Shown in pieces: positions 11,956-24,100 of a stretch of 64,000 nucleotides of DNA (position 1 is the stretch's first letter; every line of letters begins with the position of its first letter). The position numbers were made by a program, and so were the translations under genes. Below the pieces are notes generated by a model, which had not been told where the DNA came from, did not search any database, and was given only the letters and a program-made list of their open reading frames with translations. The stretch is from positions 44,191,560 through 44,255,559 of the forward strand of contig CM030711.1 in the NCBI GenBank assembly GCA_017979445.1, written 5' to 3'. Source of the DNA: Akebia trifoliata. Taxonomy: Eukaryota; Streptophyta; Magnoliopsida; Ranunculales; Lardizabalaceae.

Positions 11956-12420
11956 AAGGTATTATTCATTTATTCTAATTGACAGAAATGAAGGTTTAAA
12001 TCCCTAAAAAGTCAGAGCTTTTTGTAAGTCGAAGTTAACTTTATTTTGTTTCAAAACCCCTGATGGTGAGACTGTAAGTATCTTGCATGGAGTGATAATT
12101 TAGAAATAATATTCTTATTTACTAGATGTCCTTAATTTTCATTGCATTCTTTTGAAATCTCAACAAGTACAAAGCACAAAAATAATTAATATGCTTCCAA
12201 AGGCCCACCATTGACCTACCCATCCATGAGAAAACAAAACTAACAAAATATTAAGTTTTTCTTTCAGTTTATTTTCAAAATCAGGCTCTAAAACCACACA
12301 AACAAACAAAAAACTACAATAATAATAATAATAATTTGATATTTTTGAGTGTTACATTTCCGAAAATACTTTCTTAATGGTCTTCAAAAATTAAAATCAG
12401 ATGACACATAACCTAGCCAC

Positions 12421-12648
12421 CATGGGTTCAAAACTCGTTCGAGACCGATATGTATCGTCCGAGTCATCTCGGTATCAGGCATGAACGACACAGACGCACA
12501 AGTCAATCTTTAGAACGAGATTTAATACCTCACGTTCATTTTTAAAATTTTTGGACGAGACGTCTCAAACGTATTGAAAAACTCGTTCGAGATGACTCGA
12601 TATTAGGCATGGACGAGACGAGATGCGAAATCAAGTTTTAAAACCATG
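12421..12648. mobile_element. hAT-like MITE, CATGGTTTT family, older copy
   Basis: 228 bp, with ends catgggttcaaaactcg and, reversed, catggttttaaaactt. The internal GACGAG/CTCGTC repeats match the copy at 18784-19009. Flanking 8-mers ctagccac and ctaactac agree at 6 of 8 bases, consistent with a decayed target duplication. Confidence 0.75.
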
Positions 12649-14176
12649 CTAACTACCCCTTTTAGTTTTTTTTTTGAAGAAAATCATTTTGTGGTCCAAG
12701 GATAAATCCTTGGCATATATGTTGGGGGCATCAATTAGGTTTTGACATCTCCTCAAGTTATTCAAATGATTAGGTTTGGTATCCATCTTACTTATTACAA
12801 TTGAATTCGATGGCCTAGAAACTTGGATGACATTTGTTTGACAAGGACTTGATATCTTTTACATATTATGAAATATATTTTCGAAATGCAATGTTTAGAG
12901 AAGTCAAATTTTATTTTTTGTGATTTTGATTTGTTTATATTATTTTAAGATTTGATTGGTGATGTAGGACAAGCCAATTAGGATTTCAAGAAATTTTTGG
13001 ATCTCCAAAAGTCCAAGCACGAGAAGGCCTAGACCCAAGTAGAAATTTTGGACCCTAGAGTCAAAATCATGTGAAAGGAATCATTCTTGGATGGAACCAT
13101 CGATAGCTTCAAGATCCTTTTTGTACCGTAGACTTTTCACCTGTAATCTCAATCTCTTACACATTTTCTTGGTAATTGTGCTATTTTATGAAAGTTTTGT
13201 TATGTTAATAACTTCAGTTATAAAAGTTAAAATTAAACATTGTTGATTCTGTCTTACTTCTAAGGTTAATTAGTTTCTATTTGTATATTTAGTTCATTTC
13301 TATTATTTTTTAATAATTTTTTTTTTTATTTTCATATTTTTATAGTAATAAAATTATTTCTTCATAAATAATATCATAACTCCAATACAAAAACATTTTT
13401 AATTCAATAAAATTTCTTGAGAATTCTCTATGAAACTTTTCACAAATTTCAGGTTTTCAATGGCACATTCTTACTCATATTTGTCATTTTTTGTCCAACA
13501 CTATCGAATGCTATAATATCTTTGTAATATCCTTTTGTATTTTATATACAAAGCAAGTTAACACCACCCCTCACCTAATTGTAAGTGAGAGGTGATTGTA
13601 TCTTTCAAAAATAAATGAATAATTTAAGCCGTGTTGAATGCATTGCGTCCTTTCAATTCATGCCCAACCAATAAGGATGGGGCACTTCTATCAACATCAT
13701 CATTTAAAAATGGAAAACCTAATAAACTCCCTTGCAGGGACGTTTCTCAATGCACTCTCAATTCTGGGGAGGAATCTCAATAATTTGGTTGGTAAGGCTG
13801 TCAACCGATGCTTATCGATTCTGATATCGTAATATCCGAATCTGAATATAAATTTTTTATTCGATATCTAAATTTGAATTTGAATCTGACAGATGTTCTA
13901 AAATTCTATCTGAATTCGAATATATAAAACTATCCAAATTTGAATCCAATATCTGAAAATTTTGGATAATATCCTATTTTTCGAATTCGAATCAGATTCA
14001 AATTCGAATCGGATTCAAATTTTTGACTATCCATTAACACCCCTACCGGATGGTATGGTAAAATATTTCTTTCTTAATAACCCTTAGATAAAATCTGGAG
14101 CTGACCAAATTTTCGATTGTAAAAAGATTGATTTCGACAAATTGAATTGTTGATCTCAATGATTCATAAACATGGA

Positions 14177-14445
14177 GGGTAGGGTTCAATTACCAAATTT
14201 CTAGCCAAAGTGTTTTGTCTTATATAAGTTAAAAGTTTCTGATTGACTTGACTTTTTTTGTGAGGATAATCTCTATCGTGAGAAAATCATCCTCACAACA
14301 AATCAGTCAATTCTGAAACTTTTCCGACTCCAATTTAAAAGTTGAAGAATTGTAGATAATTAGTTTATAAATTACTTTTAACGGGGTTAAAAGTTTCAGA
14401 ATGGACTGATTTTTTGTGAGGATGTTCTCCACACCATAGACATCA
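14177..14445. mobile_element. Palindromic-core MITE, degenerate
   Basis: Contains agtgttttgtcttatataag, two core units with inverted partners, and the linker aatttaaaagttgaagaatt seen in other copies. Ends are unclear. Confidence 0.6.
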
Positions 14446-16059
14446 TCCCTATTATCCTACCATAAGTTAAGACATTAGTATCATTCGACATATTGCTAAG
14501 CTCATATGAGATGGTAAAATGCAATGGAAAATCACTAAGAGTGAATGGATGGTTTGAATTGACCATGTGTGTAAGATTACGAGGTTTGAATCCATATTAT
14601 ATACAAATTTAATTAGTTTCTGCTTAAACTAAGATTAAAGGAGTTATGAAACTAAGCTTAAACATTGGGAAAAATATTGATCACATGTTTGACATGTACT
14701 TTTTGTTCACAATGTCCCTGATGAAAGGAGTTATGAAGGTTCTTTAGTTCTTGTGGCTGAGACATCAATAGCTATAGATAGAATCGAGTGAAGGGAATTT
14801 TAGCTAATAATTCCACAACTATCTAATCTAAGCAAATAAGGATAGTTTTAAACTATATGGCAAATAGGGTGAATTGGTATTGTTCACATTAGTTTAGGAC
14901 GAAAAATGCCCTTAGCATTCACAACTTTCAAGTTCATTTCTCTCAAGAATCTATGTTGTATCTCACGTCTCATCTGTCTCTCACGGCAAAAACGAATGGA
15001 GTTCTCCTTTCAAAACTCTTTCTCTATAAAGCCTTTGAGCATTTGGATATGTTTCGAATCATAGAAAAATTCCTTCTACAAAAAAAGCTTTCTATGAAGG
15101 AAAGGGTTGTTTCCTTGACAGTTGACCCATTGTTCTCCCATAACTAAATATTTCATAAGGAATTTCCAGAACAAAAAACAGTTCTACGATTTCACGAGTT
15201 TTATAAAGAAAACTTTACTCCAAATTTTTAGAACCCAGCAATTTCAACAATCAGAGATGTAAGGCCCATCGAGATGATGAACCTCAACAAGAAATTTGTT
15301 GCCATTTATTTGAATCAATATATGATAATACACACTAAAGAAACTTTAAATCTAGGCAAACCCATGAATCTCAAATAGCCTTTAAACAATTAACAAAAAA
15401 TCTCTTTTACCAGTTGAGGGCCACGTGGAACAACAGCTCTGTATAGGTTTCCATAAGAAAGTGTAAAATGAACTTTAAATGTTCAATAAAAAAAATTTAA
15501 ATTAGATCCACTCAACAATTACAAAATTGATACCATTTAAATATCTACGATACCCATTAAAATATTAAAGTAGACAATCTAGTATGGATATGGAGTGAAA
15601 TTTTCAAAGGTGGGAAGGATGTTGTGTGCAAGGTCTTTTAGACTAATTCTGAGGTAAGTTATGATAAAATAGACAAAGCAACAAATGATAAAATAAAAAA
15701 CAGTTAAAACACCTAAATTATAAGAAAAATAAACATCGCCAAACCATTCAAATGCATGGTAAACCCATACAAAGAGTTGATCAAAATAGACAAGATTTCC
15801 ACCAAGTATTCGACTGAAACCAACCAATATATGTGGTCTAATTATGTCATCTAAATTGTCCGTAGACAAGATTTTCACCAAGCATTTGATGGTGACTCAA
15901 TATGGAGGTTGGTTATGAAGGTGATAACGTAACAACACCACCAAATATTCCCTTAAACTTAATTATCTTGTATTTATGGCAACCATCAAAGGTTATATCT
16001 GTTGTGCTCTTGTTTGGCATAGCACATTTATAACCAACAAAACAAATAGGATAATGCTG

Positions 16060-16300
16060 AAGTAATATTAAAATGTACATCGATTGTACATTCTGATGTG
16101 GTGGTGCGCACATAACCATAAATGCTTTTCATTGAGATACGAGTGAAAAGCATTTATGTTTATTTGTGCACCACCACATCAGAATGTCAGAATTGATGCA
16201 CATTTCACTGTTACTCCATCACAATGAAAAGCATTTATGGTTATGTGCGCACCACCACATCTGAATGCCAGAATCAATGTACATTTCACTGTTACTTCAT
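16060..16300. mobile_element. Foldback MITE with duplicated right arm
   Basis: One arm (about 16090-16130, gatgtggtggtgcgcacata) is followed by two copies of its inverted partner: tgcaccaccacatcagaatg near 16170 and gcgcaccaccacatctgaat near 16250. The two right arms form direct repeats of about 75 bp, so either could pair with the left arm. Confidence 0.7.
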
Positions 16301-16784
16301 GACTCAAACCAATATTAAAATGTTGTGTAAGCTACTGCAACACATAACAAGAGTTTTTAACTTTTAGAAGAACATGATTGTATTGTATCATGATTTGAGA
16401 TTTAACCGAAATCCCAAAAACAAGAGAAAAATGATTTTATTTGAAGGAAAATCTTTAAATTTGCTTTCACAATTGACTTTTGCTTACAATTATTTTCACT
16501 GGACATGAATAATCTTCCTACCTAATAAAGTTTTGCCTAAATTTGTAACTGGGTAAAATGGTGAGCTCTACCATAGAGTTCCTTTGGTTTATACATTTTT
16601 TTATATATTGTAACTTGGTAAAATAGTAAAGATTTTATTGTGACACTTATAGGACAATGGTGCATGCGAAATTCCTATATTTTGTGAAGTTCAAACTGTT
16701 GCTCAGTTACCATTTCATGGTGTGATTAGGTAGGGAGTGTATGATTAATTAAACTTCTAATTAATAAGACAAAACTTCTAACTC

Positions 16785-17055
16785 CATTTATAAGTTGAAG
16801 AATCATGGACCATTAATTTGTAAATCATTTTTACCAAGTTAGATGATCTACACAAAAAATCAGTTAATTCTAAAACTTCTAACTCCATTTATAAGTTGAA
16901 GAATCATGGACCGTTAATTTGTAAATCATTTTTGATGGACTTATAAGTTTTGGAATGAGCTGATTTCTTGTGAAGATGATTTTTTCACCATAGAGATCAT
17001 CATCACAAAAAGATCAACTCATTTCGAAACTTTTAGTTTTATATATATATATATA
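16785..17055. mobile_element. Palindromic-core MITE copy with TA tract
   Basis: Shows aacttctaactccatttata twice, gttttggaatgagctgattt and its inverse aaaaagatcaactcatttcg, ending in an (AT)n tract at 17040-17056. It has the family layout, decayed. Confidence 0.6.
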
Positions 17056-17061
17056 TTGATA

Positions 17062-17290
17062 ACGAGGGTGTTCGAACTTACGTTTGACTAAGGGACCAGA
17101 TGAGTCAGGGCCAGAACCAAGCACATGCAACACCCATACATTACACACACCAGGTAAGCGAGAGAATGCCTTTGTGGGTGGCCACAAGAAATTGTTGTTC
17201 ATACTGGGTATCGAACAGACAACCTACAGACTCTCACTACTTATTGGATTCAAAATTGTCATTGAGCCATCCCTCAAGGTTCCAATGATT
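17062..17290 (-). mobile_element. SINE-like element, reverse strand
   Basis: The minus strand has an A-box-like GGATGGCTCAATGACAAT near 17270 and a B-box-like TCTGTTCGATACCC near 17210. Downstream is GTGGCCACCCACAAAGGCAT. It resembles the plus-strand copies at 9605-10035. Confidence 0.6.
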
Positions 17291-18105
17291 CATATATGTA
17301 GAGATTGACATTTGTAAAATGTCAATCTCGATGATTAGATGAAAGGTTAACCTCAGCGATTTGAATTGTCAATCTCGACAATTTGAATCATCGATCTCAC
17401 CAATTGAAATAGATGTGAGGGAACATTAGGAAAGAAAGAGCTTACTACAGGGACTATGAAGTTGTCACAGAAAAATTAGTGTTATTTAGAGAAAAAAAAT
17501 CCTGTCAGGGTTCATCAAGTAATATTACGAGAAAATGTAGATAATTGTTGGGAATTTGGAATTGAAACGGTTTCGATTTTAATTTAATTTTTAACCATGT
17601 GGGTAACCCGCTTAACCTGTTAGGAGTTATGAGTAAATTTATCCAAACAGTAAGGGCAAAATTGACATACCAAAAGATAAGGGCAAACCTATAAATTAGC
17701 TAATTGGAGACACGAACAGATTATGTGATTTCGAGGTTACTTCGATTAGGGTTTCTCTGCTTCATCAACAAATCCTTTGTTCTTCTCTAATTTGGGATCG
17801 ATTCATACTTGGAGATTTCGAAACTTTCCATTATGGTTTCGATCATAGTTCCCTCTTTTCCACTGAGAACCCCAATTTGATTTCTAATACTTTAGAAAAA
17901 GAAGAATGTAAGCGTACAATAAAAACCAATCAATAATCTTTTTTTTTTTTTTTTCATTCTTTCCATTTTCCAATATTTTTTCGAAAATCTTGTCTTTTTC
18001 AACAAAATCACTCTAAATGCCCAAAATCACAAATACAGAACTTTGAATTAAAAAAAAAAAAAATACATTCTGGCTCGCGAACTCATAAAAGAATTAGGAA
18101 AAAAA

Positions 18106-18111
18106 TTTATT
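18106..18111 (-). terminator. Probable poly(A) signal of the myosin gene
   Basis: AATAAA on the minus strand about 55 nt after the myosin stop codon, in an AT-rich stretch. Placement is normal for a plant near-upstream element. The cleavage site itself cannot be seen. Confidence 0.5.
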
Positions 18112-18165
18112 GTATCATTTTCTTTCTTTCTATTTTCTATAAGTATTGAAAAAAATGGAATTTCT

Positions 18166-21100
18166 TCAATCCGTTCGTTGCAACAGGAAATGGAACTCGG
18201 AATTTTGTCGGAGGAGTGGCGGTGGATCGACGTCTGAGAGGCTGATGTCGACGAAGGATCTGGATATCTCGTCCAGAGAGAAGGGTACGCTGTAATTTCC
18301 AAAATCCAAATTAGTAGTTAGAGTTGCATTGTTATTTTTAAAGTTTTCTTCTTCAAATGTATGTAAATTATTATGCTTTATTTGATTTATTTATTTATTA
18401 TTATTGTTACCTTGAATTGACATCAAGCAAGAAAGAATTATTTGGCATGTTGATTGAATCTTCCGTCATCAACGTTCTCATCTTGCCAATCACCTAAGAA
18501 CAAGTTGCAAAAATGTGGGAGTCAGTTTTTTTTTTAATGTAAAGGAGATGGAAGTTTTTCAAAAATTACGTAGCCGGATACGATTTTAAAATATATAATT
18601 AAAAAAAGGAGAAATAATAAAATTGGAGGGGTTTAATAAAAAATTCTTTGGGTTGAAGGGGTGAAAGATAGTAAAGTTATAATGGTTTTATTGAAAAAGA
18701 GAAGGGAGTGGGGGGAGGAGAAGACGATAATAAAGTTGAAGGGGGAGGAAGAAAGCAATAAAGTGAGGTCACTGTAGCTAGATCATGGTTTTAAAACTCG
18801 GTTTCCCGTCTCGTCTCGTCCATGTTGATACCGAGTCGTCTTAGACGAGTTTTCCGATACATTTGAGACGTCCATCCAAAAAATTTAAAAATGAACGTGA
18901 GGTATTAAATCTCATTCTAAAAATTGACTTGTGCGTCCGTCTCGTTCATGCCTGATACCGAGACGACTCAGACGATACGTCTCGGTCTTAGACGAGTTTT
19001 GAAACCATGAGCTAGATGGGATGTTTATCCTCACAAGTGGGCCCCACCGTTGTGTTTTATTATATAGATGTACCTGGATAAATTTATTAGTCTGTGTAAA
19101 ATATTTAGTTGCGAATTTACCTTTATTCCACCCCATTGAATATTTTAAAACCAAAGGGGTATAAAGTTAAATTCACTACAAAAGCTTTTACATGGATGCA
19201 TATATTTATCTGGGTATGTAAATATTTTAAATTTGCATCTGGTTCATAAGTTGACCACTTTTTCTTAAACAATTCTTAAGATATGTGAAATACATTCCAA
19301 AAAATGCAGAAGTCAGGAGTTGTAAGTTGGGTTTGACATGTTAAAAGGAACAATGGAAAGATAAAAAGTGGATTGTGTAGTTGGTAGTGGCCTTCTCATG
19401 TACAAAAGGGAGGAAAGAGATGGGTGTCGAATGCATCACTAGGGTATGTTGGTAGGTATCTTCTTAAACATGGCAGAATTGGAAAAAAAAATTATTTCTT
19501 CATGGATTCTCAGACTCTCAGAAGAATTTAGAAGAATAGCCTGGAGCCATTGAAACAAGGAAATATATAAACATATGTGAAATTAGACTTACATCTGGAG
19601 ATAATCCTTGGGTTCCATACTTGTCATCCCAGAACATCGTCCCAATGCGATATATTTGTGGAATGCTTAGCACCTGTGCAAATACTTCTAACTTCAGTAG
19701 AGTTATGGTTATATAGAAGATTATTTATAATTGATTTGTGATGTATAAGGAGATATTCTATGAGGTCTAGTCGACCATTTAAAGGTAGATTCTTGTGTGA
19801 GTTACCGGGCAGAGTTCATTTGTGATCTCATCCAAGGATTTATGTGGCTTTTGATGTGAAACCTGAGCATATAAGAAACCAAATTCATGTTGATTAGAAG
19901 GATATCAGTATTCTAGAAACTAGGAAAATTTTTTTATTTGATCTGGGATAAAGCCGACATACCAGAAACCCAACAGCTTGCCGTATGTGCTGAAGTTCAT
20001 CCCATGATGATCCAGCAAACTGTAACAAATTGTGATACTGTAAATGTTTTTTTTTTTTCTCTTATTCAGTCACTCAAAACATTTTTTACTTGGAGGACGA
20101 CTTACCTGTTCTGTTGCTTTGGAGCACCACTGTTCCAATTCTTGCAAACCGACTTTAACATACTCTCCATTGCTAAATGAGCAACATTCACGGCGAAGCA
20201 ATAAGCTGCACACAACCATGAAATTTCTCTCATTTTACAAATTTTTTAACTCGAAAGAATTATGTCTCGTTGGGTATGTTGAGATTGGAAGAAGCCACAT
20301 ACCTATTAAGAAGTTGCACATTTATGAATGAGAATACCTGACTGAAGGTTTTTCTTATGATCAAAGATGGTACCTACAGATATCAGAAGATGGTAACCAA
20401 AGACTAAGCAATCTCCTCTCATAACTGTCCAATCTAGAAAAGTTTCTGATAGAAGAAAGAGGTTACTTACGTAATTATCGCACATTATACCCAATGTACC
20501 ATCCATGCCCTTTACTATACTCTGCCAGTGTATGCTTGATACTTGCTGTTTTGCAACTATATTCGAATGCATATTTTTGGATGACCCTCTTATGGATCTG
20601 GCTCTTGCGGATCTTGGGGCCTGTTAATGGAGTTTTGTGGTTTCATTCATAGGTAGGTGCAAGCTTTCAATTTCTATTAAATTGTATGATTATATAAATG
20701 AGTACCTGTATGCAAAGGTTCAAGAACGGACTGATCTCTTTCTTCAAACTGTCACGGATCATTCCATATATTTTCTCAACGTATGCAGCGAGATGTTGCT
20801 TAAACAGTAGGGCGGGGTATTTTGCTTCAACTCTTAATTTATCTGGCTTTCCTGTCATGCCACTATACCCACTTGAAATCCCCATGCCCGTTGGAGATGA
20901 CCGTAAGCCCTGACAACACAATTTATATTCCAGAACTTTGTAAGTTTTACTTCCTATTGATCTTATTATTTAGATCAAAGTTGAATATTTTAACTAAAAA
21001 GAGCTTACTTGTGCCATTCTACCAAACAAGGTGGTGGGGGAGGTTCGGCTACGATGGGAAGCTGGGCTAGGTGTATTGCTTGCCTTGAGTGTATTTTGTA

Positions 21101-24100
21101 GAAGAAACAAAAGTGTAGATGTTGTAGATAGCCAATAAGCAAGTTCATTGATGTTCTCCTGATTCTGTGCCACAAAATACAGGAAATAAGTCCAAATGTC
21201 ATCTCTGTAATTGTTCTCTTAACTTCTCACTTAATAAAATTATTTACAACAGTGCCATAGTTTAGGAATGTTGGAAAGGCTACTACCTCGACTGATGACC
21301 GGATTGTATGAATAATCCGATCAAATATGTTTGTCTTGTCTGCTTCAAACGATCTCCACTGAAGAAGTGCTTTATAGACAATACATGCAGCTGCAGGTCT
21401 GTTCTTGTCAAATCTCTTATCTTCCACGAGACACTTGATAAGTGCATCATGGTTTTCCTAGTTATAATGTAAAATGTAAATAACAAAAGAAATTCCCAAA
21501 ATAATCAGCAAAAAAACAAAACAAAAACTATCATTCCAACTTCGATGGTATCCTCATTTCTTACTTGCTGCCTGTTAGTCAGAGATTTCTGTTTGGTCAG
21601 AGGGATTGCAACCGGCTCTGTCTCCTGCAAACAGAGTTTACTCATTAGATTTTGTTTTATCTTTTGTACAAGAATTTATTATTCATTTGATTATAATTTT
21701 ATTGCAAGCTAGTTATTAACTTCCTTGAAGAATGTTCAACTTACTTTTGGTGTCTTGAGCTCTTCTTCAGTTTGATGCCCATTTTCAAAACTCTGCACCA
21801 TTCAAAGATCAGTTACGCTTGAAAAGATAAAATTTCAGTGCAGGGAAGTTGAACTATCAGTATACCTTAGTGACTGGTGAGTGTATCTTTTCAGCCGTTA
21901 CTATTTGTTGTACGACAACTGGTTCCTGATTTCGGAGCAACTCATTCTCTGACTCCAACTTTGCGATCTTGCTCTCTAGGCTGGAAAATTAAATGTTCTT
22001 TCAGAATGTTGAACCACAAAGAGACTCTTCCGCAAATGAAAAAGTTGATGATTTAGCAAAAGGGGGTTACTAGAGGTAAGTTGTATTGAGGATCTGATTT
22101 GCTGGCTTATCCTTTTGTTTATGATGCCTTATTTATGCTCCCACCCCACACACCTTCTATTACTGCCCCTTTGCAATCCTACCGTTATTATTAAAATCTT
22201 TTATAGTTGATCCCAAAATAAATAAATAAAATATCCAAGTTGACAAACTTTCATTGATTATTTGTGTGTCACTTCAAGATTCCTAGCTTTCTACAAAAGT
22301 TTATGGTCTTATTGAAAATATTAACCCAACAAACTGACCAAATCCAATTTCAATCTTTTTTTTTTTCAAAAGGGAAAAAAAATTTATCATATAAAATTTC
22401 TGTTACATTCTAATAATATTTATTAGCCATTTTCTATCTTTCCTTCACTGAAAATTTTAAATTTATATCTCATCTAACATCTAGGTTGAGTCAAAGTATT
22501 GCATAGTCTTGATCACGGTTTTCAAACAAACTATTGGGGAGTTTCCTTAAACCATTAGAGGGAAGTTTCATCTTGTAAATACTCACCTTTTCACTTCTTC
22601 AGAGAGGTCCTCATTTGTGGATGCGACCAGAGCCTGCTGACGTAGAACCTGGTTCTCAGATTCCAAGTTGGACAAATTCACTTCGAGCCTGACATATATA
22701 AGCAAAATAATAACAACTTAAAATCCCGTTTGTTGCAAATCTTAGCATCTATTTGAATGGAAATGTTTTAGTAATTAGATTTTACTACCTTTCTATGCTC
22801 TCTTGAAGCTGAGAAAGTCTTAACTGTGATTCTTCTGCCTCTTTAGCCCTTGCTTCACTCTCTTTTTGGACCTCAGTATATTTTATTTCAAATTCTTCGA
22901 TCCTCTTCTTCAACTCAGTTAATTCATCCTATGGACACAAATCATTAGTTTGAAGATTAATGTTTCTCAATATAAAATGTTGATGGTTTAGTAGTTGTTA
23001 CCTCCAGTTCTTCATTGTGATTTGTTAGTAACTCCAGCTTTGTGTTATCCACAACTGGTACTTCTTTTATGACTGGAGGTGCTTGTTCTATGGCTATCTT
23101 TGCGAATTCTTTCTCCTTGATGATTGCTGCATGAGCTTCATCCAATTGCCCTTGCATTTCATTCAAAGTGGCTTGCAACTTTGAAATTTCTTGTCCTTTT
23201 GCTTCTTCAAGGTCAATCTGCAGTATTGATTATTGCACCAATGAGCTTAAGTGGACCAGAGTCACTCAATTATGTACTCGACTTGAAGGTTCAATCTGTA
23301 AATCCTTCGTAGTGTTGTTCAAGGTCATGACTTATCGAGATTCTCTCTCACTTCCCTCTCGTATTGTAAATTTGGGCAAAATATTCTTTCTTACCAATAT
23401 CTGAGGCTGTATGTATGAAATTCATTACATGTCCACTAATAGTCCAGGGACATCGATATAATTCAGCCAAGCCATTGTGAATTAAGAACCATTATGGCTC
23501 ATTTCATTTACATTGGATGACTTAATACTGACTCAGATAATATAACATAATTTTGTTTGACGCAACCGATTCCCCAATCAAATATGTAAATCATAGAGAA
23601 GTCTACTGTATTTTGTAGCCATAAAGACACGTTCAGGTTAACAAGATAAAAGAGGTGTGTACCCTCATGTGCTTTTCAAATTCTAGTCGCCATGTTAGCT
23701 CTTCAACCCGCTTTTCCAATTTGTCCTTGGCTTCTTTAAGTGCCCCTGTTTCTCTGGCGGCCTGTTTCAAGTCGACTTTTCATCAACTTAAGATATTTTC
23801 TTTAATATACTTCATAGAAAAAGCTAGCTTTTGAAAAATGGATCACAAGATTCCAACAAGAAAGTACAAATTTGGTTGTAAACAATAACAAAAACGCTCA
23901 CCATCCTGAGCTTTCTAAGCTCCTTCCTTCCTATCCTCCCTCTCCAGAGACACTGAAGTGTAAGTGAGGCCCTCTTTTGCTTCCTATACATAGAAAGATT
24001 TTGGAATCTACGCCATCGAGTCTGGTAGAAACAACGATTAAGAGATTAATTTTATCTGATGGGGATCAGAATGCAAGTATCTTCAAAACATATTGAAGAA

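Larger units (their letters stand above)
9370..18105. other. Gene-free intergenic region between 89-aa gene and myosin
   Basis: No protein-coding gene recognised. It holds SINE-like copies, five palindromic-core MITE copies or fragments, a CATGGTTTT-TIR MITE, a foldback pair at 11590-11765, a triple-arm foldback at 16060-16300, and (TAA)n/(AAT)n microsatellites near 10039 and 12318. Remaining sequence is AT-rich without signals I can read. Confidence 0.55.
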
